A stretch of DNA of 6,357 bases from ZLKRG08 sp051006515. Its GTDB lineage: Bacteria; Actinomycetota; Actinomycetes; Nanopelagicales; Nanopelagicaceae. Location of the stretch: contig JBPCTD010000045.1 of assembly GCA_051006515.1 (NCBI GenBank), positions 1-6,357 on the forward strand. Direction: 5' to 3'. How positions within the stretch are numbered: the stretch's first letter is position 1; each line of letters starts with the position of its first letter. The position numbers and the translations under genes are program-made. Shown piece by piece: positions 1-5,665 of the stretch. The notes under the pieces are model-generated. The model had not been told where the DNA came from. It saw only the letters and a list, made by a program, of their open reading frames with translations, and made no database searches.

Positions 1-372
1 AAGCCTCGTGATCCAAATGGTCCGGTAGGAATTGTGGGAGTTGCTCGCGCATCTGGCGATATCACCAGTAGTAGCACTTTGCCTATTAATAATCAGATTG
101 CCATCTTCTTATTGATGATTGCATCCCTAAATGTTTTCGTTGGAATCTTTAATTTATTGCCTCTTCTGCCATTAGATGGCGGACATATGGCGGTTGCAAT
201 TGCAGATTCAGTTAGATACAGATATGCGGCTCTACGTGGCCGCGAAAAACCAGCTCCGATAGACATCAATAAATTAACGCCAATTACTATTGCGGTATTT
301 GCGCTATTGGTAGTGCTGACCGTGCTCTTACTCATAGCCGACATCGTTAATCCAGTTAATCTGAATTTATAG
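1..372 (+). CDS. Site-2 protease (M50 family RIP metalloprotease), C-terminal fragment
   Basis: The frame is open from the first base, so the gene starts upstream of the window; 123 residues and the TAG stop are visible. M50 proteases are membrane-embedded zinc enzymes that cut transmembrane substrates such as anti-sigma factors (RseP in E. coli, Rip1 in Mycobacterium). What is seen here is the C-terminal catalytic half: a hydrophobic segment at about window residues 33-58, ending in NLLPLLPLDGGH. This is the family's LDG motif, and its Asp (residue 59, bases 175-177) is the third zinc ligand. A basic loop and a last membrane segment (about residues 95-114) follow. The HExxH motif and the PDZ domain must lie upstream. 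A position just before ispG is the usual actinobacterial order (dxr, protease, ispG). The true substrate cannot be told from this fragment. Confidence 0.93.
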   Translation, partial: KPRDPNGPVGIVGVARASGDITSSSTLPINNQIAIFLLMIASLNVFVGIFNLLPLLPLDGGHMAVAIADSVRYRYAALRGREKPAPIDINKLTPITIAVFALLVVLTVLLLIADIVNPVNLNL

Positions 373-403
373 TCTTGCCCCAAAGATAGGGCAGAATAAC
401 CCC

Positions 404-1549
404 ATGGTTGATCTGGGAATTCCTTCACTTCCAACGCTCGCACCTCGCCGCAAGACCAAGCAATTAATGGTTGGCAATGTCGGAGTTGGTAGTGATCATC
501 CTGTTTCTGTTCAATCGATGACCACAACGCTAACTGCAGATGTGAATTCAACGCTGCAGCAGATTGCAGAGCTAACTGCTTCTGGTTGCCAAATAGTTCG
601 CGTGGCTGTGCCATCTCAAGATGATGCTGATGCGTTGGGGCAAATTGCCAAGAAATCTCAGATTCCAGTTATTGCAGATATTCATTTCCAGCCGAAGTAC
701 ATCTTTGCCGCGATTGATGCGGGTTGTGCTGGCGTCCGTGTTAATCCCGGAAATATCAAACAATTTGATGATCGCATCAAAGAGGTAGCAAAAGCGGCAA
801 AAGATGCAGGTACCCCAATTCGTATTGGAGTTAATGCCGGTTCGCTAGATCCTCGTTTGCTACAAAAGTATGGCAAAGCAACGCCAGAAGCTTTAGTTGA
901 ATCTGCGCTCTGGGAAGCATCGTTATTTGAAGAGCATGACTTCACAAACTTTAAGATTTCAGTTAAGCACCATGATCCAGTCACAATGATCAAGGCTTAT
1001 CGCTTGCTGGCAGAGCGCTGTGATTACCCGTTGCACTTAGGCGTAACTGAAGCAGGCCCTACATTCCAAGCAACCATTAAATCTGCGACCGCGTTCGGTG
1101 TGCTTTTAGCAGAAGGTATCGGCGACACTATTCGCGTATCAATGTCAGCACCTCCAGTTGAAGAGGTGAAAGTTGGTATCGGAATCTTGGAATCTCTTGG
1201 ACTTCGCCAACGTAAGTTAGAGATTGTCTCTTGCCCTTCATGTGGCCGCGCACAAGTTGATGTGTATACCTTGGCAGAAAAGGTGCAAGCAGGTTTAGAG
1301 GGAATGACAGTGCCACTTCGCGTTGCAGTTATGGGTTGTGTTGTTAATGGACCTGGTGAAGCGCGCGAAGCAGATCTTGGTGTGGCATCAGGTAATGGCA
1401 AAGGACAGATCTTTGTTAAGGGACAAGTTATTAAAACTGTTCCAGAATCACAGATTGTTGAAACATTGATCGAAGAAGCGCTTCGACTTGGTGAAGAGAT
1501 GGAGGCAGCTGGCGTAACTTCCGGTGAGCCAACGGTGGAAATTAAATAA
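404..1549 (+). CDS. ispG: 4-hydroxy-3-methylbut-2-en-1-yl diphosphate synthase (IspG/GcpE)
   Basis: This cytosolic [4Fe-4S] enzyme reductively opens the ring of MEcPP to give HMBPP, the penultimate step of the MEP isoprenoid pathway. The 381-residue protein has the bacterial two-domain form without the insert domain of plant enzymes. A TIM barrel covers about residues 20-265, with conserved HPVSVQSMTTT, IPVIADIHF and VRVNPGNI. The C-terminal iron-sulphur domain carries the three cluster cysteines, C277 and C280 (CPSCGR) and C312 (GCVVNGPGE); E319 in the last motif matches the conserved catalytic-site glutamate. The ATG at 404 is chosen because the following LAPRRKT and VGSDHPVSVQSM segments match actinobacterial N-termini. 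Its Shine-Dalgarno is weak (AGGG near 388-391). The gene lies 31 bases after the protease gene and shares its last base with the proS start, so it is very likely co-transcribed with both. Confidence 0.98.
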   Translation: MVDLGIPSLPTLAPRRKTKQLMVGNVGVGSDHPVSVQSMTTTLTADVNSTLQQIAELTASGCQIVRVAVPSQDDADALGQIAKKSQIPVIADIHFQPKYIFAAIDAGCAGVRVNPGNIKQFDDRIKEVAKAAKDAGTPIRIGVNAGSLDPRLLQKYGKATPEALVESALWEASLFEEHDFTNFKISVKHHDPVTMIKAYRLLAERCDYPLHLGVTEAGPTFQATIKSATAFGVLLAEGIGDTIRVSMSAPPVEEVKVGIGILESLGLRQRKLEIVSCPSCGRAQVDVYTLAEKVQAGLEGMTVPLRVAVMGCVVNGPGEAREADLGVASGNGKGQIFVKGQVIKTVPESQIVETLIEEALRLGEEMEAAGVTSGEPTVEIK

Positions 1550-3276
1550 TGCTAAAAATGTCCACGCTCTTTTTGCGTACTCTCCGTGATGATCCAGCAG
1601 ATGCCACTGTTACTTCGCATAAATTATTAGTACGCGCCGGTTATGTTCGCCCAATTGCAGCCGGAATTTTCTCTTGGTTGCCACTTGGTGTGATTGCACT
1701 TCGTAATGTCGAACGAGTAATCCGCGAAGAGATGGATGCTGCTGGCTTTCAAGAAGTTCACTTTCCAGCGCTTTTGCCAAAAGATGCTTATGAAGCGACT
1801 AATCGCTGGGTCGAATATGGGCCGAATTTATTTCGCTTACAAGATCGCAAAGGTTCAGATTATTTATTAGGACCAACGCATGAAGAGATGTTTACCTTGA
1901 TGGTTAAAGGAGAATACTCATCATATAAAGACCTGCCACTTTCGATTTATCAAATTCAAACCAAATACCGCGATGAGGCACGGCCACGCTCTGGCATCAT
2001 CCGCGGGCGCGAATTTGTGATGAAAGATTCTTACTCTTTTGATATTGATGATGCCGGACTAGAACTTTCTTATCAAAAACACCGCGATGCATATATAAAA
2101 ACCTTTGAACGTCTTGGCCTTAAGTACAACATCGTTAGCGCGATGGCTGGCGCGATGGGTGGATCTAAATCCGAAGAGTTTTTAGCGCCGTGCAGTACTG
2201 GCGAAGATACATATGTACTCTGCCCGAAGTGTGGATATGCCGCAAACGTTGAAGCTATGAAAACCATTGTTAAACCTGGCGATGGAAATTTCCCAGCGTT
2301 AGAAGTTTTAGATACTCCAAATACTCCAACTATTGATACTTTGGTGGATTTACTTAATCAGAAGTTTCCTAAAGATAGCGCATACAAAGCAAGCGATACC
2401 TTAAAGAACATCATGTTGATGGTCGATGGAAAACCTTATGCAATTTTGGTGCCAGGCGATCGTGAAGTTGATTTAAAGCGTGTTGAAGCAAACTTAGCAG
2501 GCGCAAATGAAATCCGAATCTTTGAAGAAGATGATTTCAAGAAGTTCCCGAATTTAGTTAAAGGTTACATCGGACCACAAGATGCAAAAGCAAATGGCAT
2601 TACTTTGCTTGCTGATCCAAGAATTGCACCTGGCACTGCTTGGGTAACGGGTGCAAACAAGAAGGATTGCCATGCGCGTAACGTGGTTGCGGATCGCGAT
2701 TTCAAAGTTGACGGTTATATCGAAGCAGCGGAAGTGCGCGCAGGGGATAGCTGCCCAGAGTGTGGCACTGAAGTAGTAATTGATCGCGCCATTGAAATTG
2801 GCCATATCTTCCAATTGGGTCGTAAATACGCTGAAGCTTTGAATTTAACAGTGCTAGATCAAAATGGTAAATCTCAAGTTGTAACTATGGGTTCTAACGG
2901 AATCGGCGTATCGCGTGCTGTTGCGGCAATTGCTGAACAGACTGCTGATGAAATCGGACTTTGCTGGCCTGCAGAAATTGCACCTGCCATGGTTCATATT
3001 GTGGCAACTGGCAAAGAAGATGCCCCATTTGAAAAGGCTGAAGCAATTGGCAAAGAGTTGGAATCACTTGGAATTTCAGTAATGCTGGATGAACGTCGTG
3101 ATCAATCAGCCGGTGTTAAATTCAAAGATGCCGAATTAATTGGAAATCCAGTAATTGTGATTGTCGGTAAAGGGCTAGTAGAAGGCAAGATTGAAATTCG
3201 AATTCGTGCCACTGCTGAAAAGTGTGAAGCAAAGGTGGAAGAGGCGGTCGACGAGATCGCGAAACTCTTCTCGTGA
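1549..3276 (+). CDS. proS: Prolyl-tRNA synthetase, bacterial type with editing insertion
   Basis: This class II synthetase charges tRNA-Pro with proline in the cytosol. The 575 residues match the long bacterial form. The catalytic core shows GPTHEE (108-113), motif 2 around YRDEARPRSGIIRGREF (140-156) and motif 3 GSNGIGVSR (448-456). Between motifs 2 and 3 lies the INS domain (about 225-395), which hydrolyses Ala-tRNA-Pro. It keeps a TLKN lysine (K286) and the KKDCHARN histidine (H375) expected in an active editing site. Two CxxC pairs (C225/C228 and C402/C405) flank the insertion and look like a structural pair, possibly metal binding. The anticodon-binding domain fills about 480-575. The start overlaps the ispG stop by one base (TAATG), with GGTGG at 1534-1538 as a possible ribosome site. 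The in-frame ATG at 1558 (M4) is an alternative start, but the longer form fits relatives. Confidence 0.98.
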   Translation: MLKMSTLFLRTLRDDPADATVTSHKLLVRAGYVRPIAAGIFSWLPLGVIALRNVERVIREEMDAAGFQEVHFPALLPKDAYEATNRWVEYGPNLFRLQDRKGSDYLLGPTHEEMFTLMVKGEYSSYKDLPLSIYQIQTKYRDEARPRSGIIRGREFVMKDSYSFDIDDAGLELSYQKHRDAYIKTFERLGLKYNIVSAMAGAMGGSKSEEFLAPCSTGEDTYVLCPKCGYAANVEAMKTIVKPGDGNFPALEVLDTPNTPTIDTLVDLLNQKFPKDSAYKASDTLKNIMLMVDGKPYAILVPGDREVDLKRVEANLAGANEIRIFEEDDFKKFPNLVKGYIGPQDAKANGITLLADPRIAPGTAWVTGANKKDCHARNVVADRDFKVDGYIEAAEVRAGDSCPECGTEVVIDRAIEIGHIFQLGRKYAEALNLTVLDQNGKSQVVTMGSNGIGVSRAVAAIAEQTADEIGLCWPAEIAPAMVHIVATGKEDAPFEKAEAIGKELESLGISVMLDERRDQSAGVKFKDAELIGNPVIVIVGKGLVEGKIEIRIRATAEKCEAKVEEAVDEIAKLFS

Positions 3277-4013
3277 TTGAATTCTTATGCGCCGCGGCAT
3301 TTACCGCTGGCTTCTTTGATGCGATTGCAGGCGGCGGAGGGCTAATTCAACTTCCCGCAATTCTCTTAGGGTTAAACGATAAACCAGTTATTACAGCTCT
3401 TGGCACCAATAAGTTTGCATCGATTTTCGGAACTACAAATGCCGCAATTCGATATCGAAAAGGTCTGCAATTAGATAAAAAAATGTTGGTAGCTATGGCG
3501 CTACCGGCTTTCTTTGGTTCGATGGGTGGGGCTGCGCTTGCCTCAAAAATTCCAACTGAAAGCCTTCGCGTTCTAGTTTTAATTGCGCTCGTTGTCATTT
3601 TTATTTATACCGCGCTAAACCCGAAGCTCGGACACGAAGAATCTCCGACATTTAATTATCGATTAGCGATTATCTCTGGCGGTGGCATTGGTTTTTACGA
3701 TGGAATCTTCGGCCCAGGTACTGGCACATTCTTAATGGCAGTTTTAGTTGGTGGACTTGGTTATGCCTTCCTAACTGCATCAGCCATCGCAAAATTCACT
3801 AATGTGGCAACTAATTTAGCTGCGCTAATTATCTTTGCAAATGAAGGCGCAATTTTATGGGGCATTGGCGCTGCGCTTGCTTTCTTTAATGTATTGGGTT
3901 CAACGCTTGGCGCAAAAGTTGCAATTAAGGGCGGTTCGCCGTTAGTACGTAAGGTCTTTTTATTGATGACTGCGCTACTAATTGCAAAAGTAGGTTATGA
4001 CGTTCTAAACTAA
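3273..4013 (+). CDS. TauE/SafE (TSUP) family membrane transporter, YfcA-like
   Basis: This is a 246-residue, very hydrophobic protein with the inverted two-half architecture of the TSUP/TauE-SafE family. The first half begins with AGFFDAIAGGGGL (12-24) and GTNK (44-47); the second repeats the pattern as GFYDGIFGPGTG (140-151) and AKFTN (173-177). About seven to eight membrane segments can be picked out. Family members export sulphite, sulphoacetate or other small organic anions, but many, including E. coli YfcA, have no proven substrate, so none is assigned. The GTG start overlaps the proS stop in the form GTGA (4 bases). No good Shine-Dalgarno is visible, so translation is probably coupled to proS. 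The first membrane segment begins directly at the start, as expected for a complete short family member. In the actinobacteria I recall, this proS-rimP position holds other genes, so its presence here looks lineage-specific. Confidence 0.9.
   Translation: MIEFLCAAAFTAGFFDAIAGGGGLIQLPAILLGLNDKPVITALGTNKFASIFGTTNAAIRYRKGLQLDKKMLVAMALPAFFGSMGGAALASKIPTESLRVLVLIALVVIFIYTALNPKLGHEESPTFNYRLAIISGGGIGFYDGIFGPGTGTFLMAVLVGGLGYAFLTASAIAKFTNVATNLAALIIFANEGAILWGIGAALAFFNVLGSTLGAKVAIKGGSPLVRKVFLLMTALLIAKVGYDVLN
3982..4011 (+). promoter_or_regulatory. Possible promoter for rimP-nusA
   Basis: TTGCAA (3982-3987) and TAAACT (4006-4011), 18 bases apart, resemble a sigma-70-type -35/-10 pair located in the last codons of the transporter gene. 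It would start RNA near 4018, about 40 bases before rimP. The match is only moderate and read-through from proS is equally possible. Confidence 0.25.
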
Positions 4014-4018
4014 GCGCC

Positions 4019-4051
4019 CAACTAAATAACAACTAAAAAACAACCTAATAG
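4019..4051 (+). repeat. Three imperfect 11-base tandem units before rimP
   Basis: CAACTAAATAA, CAACTAAAAAA and CAACCTAATAG follow one another without gaps, filling most of the 47-base space between the transporter gene and rimP. The strand is nearly free of G and should be unstructured as RNA. The last unit runs into the rimP Shine-Dalgarno (AGGAA, 4050-4054). Function unknown; the tract may simply keep the ribosome site open. Confidence 0.5.
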
Positions 4052-4060
4052 GAATAACAA

Positions 4061-4519
4061 ATGGCGCTTAAAGATCAAATCTTCGAACTAGTAGACCCCT
4101 TAGTAAATAACGCCGGTCTCGTTCTTGAAGAGGTTCAAGTTCAAACCCCTGGAAAGCATCGCTTTGTCACGATAATTGTTGATAGCGAAACTGGATTAAA
4201 TCTAGATCAAGTAACTGATGCCAGTCGCTTAATTGGGGAAGCTTTAGATAGCGCTAATTTCATGGGCGAAACGCCTTATACATTGGAAGTTACCTCACCG
4301 GGCGTGGATCGTCCGCTTACTGCGCCAAGGCATTGGCGAAAGAACATTGATCGATTAGTAAAAGTAACTAAGAGCGACGGCGAAGTTTTCAAAGCACGAA
4401 TTCTCTCAGCCGATGACAATCAGGCGGTCTTAGACAACGGTGCCATCGAATATGGCGGTATCAAGCGCGCAATTATTGAAGTGGAATTTAATCGCAAAGA
4501 TTCTGGGAAGGAGCGTTAA
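4061..4519 (+). CDS. rimP: Ribosome maturation factor RimP
   Basis: RimP binds free 30S subunits and is needed for their late maturation. The 152-residue protein has the normal family length. The N-terminal alpha/beta domain (about 1-88) contains the signature LEVTSPGVDRPL (75-86), followed by an arginine-rich stretch and a C-terminal SH3-like beta domain (about 93-150) with VKVTKSDGEVFKARI. The ATG at 4061 is preceded by AGGAA at 4050-4054 with a 6-base spacer, and no better start is present. It is followed after only 2 bases by nusA, the classical rimP-nusA pairing. An A/C-rich leader and a weak promoter-like pair lie just upstream. Confidence 0.97.
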   Translation: MALKDQIFELVDPLVNNAGLVLEEVQVQTPGKHRFVTIIVDSETGLNLDQVTDASRLIGEALDSANFMGETPYTLEVTSPGVDRPLTAPRHWRKNIDRLVKVTKSDGEVFKARILSADDNQAVLDNGAIEYGGIKRAIIEVEFNRKDSGKER

Positions 4520-4521
4520 AC

Positions 4522-5493
4522 ATGAATGTTGATATGAAAGCGCTTCAAGCGCTCACTACCGAAAAAGAGATGTCGCTAAATGCTTTGATTGTGGCGATTG
4601 AAGCTGCGGTCTTAACTGCTTACAACCACACAGATCATGCACTCGAACATGCACGCGCACATCTTGATCGTGAGACTGGTGAGATTCAAATTTTCGTTCC
4701 AGTCTTCTCAGAAACTGGCGATCGCATTGGAGAAGTTCAAGATCGCAACGAATCTTTTAGTCGAGTTGCAACTGCAACTGCGCGCCAAGCAATTAAGCAA
4801 TATATGCGCCAGAGCAAAGATGCTGCAATTGTTGGAGAGCTATCAATGAATGTCGGAGATGTGATTTCCGGAATGGTCGAACAAGGTCGCGACACCAAGA
4901 TGGTTTATGTGAACTTAGGAAAGACTGAAGGAAAAGTTCCGCCTCAAGAACAAGTTCCTGGAGAACATTTTGAACATGGTGACCGCATCAAATGCTTCGT
5001 AGTAGATGTAAAACAAGGAATGCGTGGACCAGAGATCACTCTTTCTCGTTCGCACCCAGCGCTAGTAAAGCAATTATTTGCTCTTGAAGTTCCAGAAATC
5101 AAAGATCGCATTGTTGAGATCATGGGGATTGCGCGCGAAGCAGGACATCGCACCAAGATTTCCGTTCGTTCGCATCGCGCAGGTGTCTCTGCAAAAGGTG
5201 CGCTAATTGGACCAATGGGTGCACGTGCACGTGCAGTCATGGAAGAGTTACATGGCGAGAAGATAGATATTGTCGATTACTCTGAAGATCCAGCAGTTTA
5301 TGTCGCGAACGCACTAGCGCCAGCGAAGGTGGCAAGCGTTGAAGTTGTCGATGAATCAACTAGAAGCGCCAAAGTGGTGGTCCCGGACTATCAGCTCTCA
5401 CTTGCTATCGGAAAAGATGGACAAAATGCGCGTCTGGCTGCACGTTTAACTGGTTGGCGCATCGACATTCACTCAGATAGCCCTGTTCAGTAA
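4522..5493 (+). CDS. nusA: Transcription termination/antitermination factor NusA
   Basis: NusA binds RNA polymerase and nascent RNA and modulates pausing, termination and antitermination. The 323 residues show the short actinobacterial architecture: a polymerase-binding N-terminal domain (about 1-105, starting MNVDMKALQAL), an S1 domain (about 107-177, ending in LSRSHPALVKQLF), KH1 (about 200-268, with REAGHRTKI and the GxxG-type loop IGPMGAR) and KH2 (about 272-320, with VVVPDYQLSLAIGKDGQNAR). The C-terminal acidic repeats of E. coli NusA are absent, as in Mycobacterium. The ATG at 4522 follows a strong Shine-Dalgarno AAGGAG (4508-4513) that lies inside the end of rimP with an 8-base spacer. 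Spacing to rimP is 2 bases. The expected next gene, ylxR, is not visible; a 172-base leader to infB follows. Confidence 0.98.
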   Translation: MNVDMKALQALTTEKEMSLNALIVAIEAAVLTAYNHTDHALEHARAHLDRETGEIQIFVPVFSETGDRIGEVQDRNESFSRVATATARQAIKQYMRQSKDAAIVGELSMNVGDVISGMVEQGRDTKMVYVNLGKTEGKVPPQEQVPGEHFEHGDRIKCFVVDVKQGMRGPEITLSRSHPALVKQLFALEVPEIKDRIVEIMGIAREAGHRTKISVRSHRAGVSAKGALIGPMGARARAVMEELHGEKIDIVDYSEDPAVYVANALAPAKVASVEVVDESTRSAKVVVPDYQLSLAIGKDGQNARLAARLTGWRIDIHSDSPVQ

Positions 5494-5497
5494 CGAC

Positions 5498-5506
5498 TGG
5501 TAGACT
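5498..5506 (+). promoter_or_regulatory. Possible extended -10 promoter for infB
   Basis: TGGTAGACT, a few bases after the nusA stop, fits the extended -10 pattern TGnTAnnnT. No convincing -35 lies 17-18 bases upstream, which extended -10 promoters often lack. RNA would start near 5513 and give infB a leader of about 150 bases. This is a pattern match only. Confidence 0.3.
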
Positions 5507-5623
5507 TCCACCCTTGCCTCAACAGATGGCAAACAATTTGCGCAAGCAACCGAAATGGATGAAAAGAAAATGACACGCTAATGAGCACCGCTCAAGAATC
5601 CCAATCATGAGGATTAAGAACTA

Positions 5624-5652
5624 GGTTTCCGCGTGTAACGTACACGGAAACC
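5624..5652 (+). promoter_or_regulatory. Hairpin directly upstream of the infB ribosome binding site
   Basis: GGTTTCC (5624-5630) pairs with GGAAACC (5646-5652), and GTGTA (5633-5637) with TACAC (5641-5645). This gives 12 base pairs with a 2-base bulge and a 3-base loop ACG. It ends 3 bases before the AAGGAG ribosome site. No U-tract follows, so it is not a normal intrinsic terminator. The 3' arm can alternatively pair with the first infB codons: GTACACGGA at 5640-5648 with TCCGTGTAC at 5676-5684. Confidence 0.65.
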
Positions 5653-5655
5653 ACG

Positions 5656-5661
5656 AAGGAG
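5656..5661 (+). promoter_or_regulatory. infB Shine-Dalgarno, deciding the GTG start
   Basis: AAGGAG lies 4 bases before the GTG at 5666. An ATG at 5664 overlaps this GTG but opens a different frame that stops after nine codons, so GTG is the start. The spacer is on the short side. Confidence 0.8.
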
Positions 5662-5665
5662 AAAT

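Larger units (their letters stand above)
5494..5665 (+). promoter_or_regulatory. infB 5' leader region, structured, no ylxR
   Basis: This 172-base gap separates nusA and infB, where many bacteria carry ylxR. No frame encodes a YlxR-like protein. It contains a possible extended -10 (5498-5506), a short inverted repeat TTGCC/GGCAA (5514-5518 with 5528-5532), the palindrome TTGCGCAA (5538-5545), four tiny overlapping frames (5526-5624), a strong hairpin (5624-5652) and the infB ribosome site. Its layout is that of a regulatory leader, but no known riboswitch or protein-binding motif is recognised. Confidence 0.45.

Noticed and set aside
93..614. Long minus-strand open frame across the protease/ispG junction
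   Set aside because: It lies antisense to two clearly recognised genes, shows no family resemblance and has no ribosome site; it is a shadow. The same holds for minus-strand frames at 682-993, 1024-1401, 2073-2267, 2554-2814, 3347-3598, 4944-5240 and 5614-5826.
4637..4849. Plus-strand 70-codon frame inside nusA
   Set aside because: It is out of frame within the well-conserved NusA N-terminal and S1 region, has no ribosome site and resembles no family.
5624..5655. Intrinsic terminator after nusA
   Set aside because: The hairpin is strong enough, but it is followed by ACGAAGGAG, not a U-tract, and sits against the infB ribosome site.
5494..5665. A degraded ylxR in the nusA-infB gap
   Set aside because: No translation of the gap shows the YlxR cysteine/arginine signature or any fragment of it; read-through of the nusA stop gives 22 codons with no resemblance.
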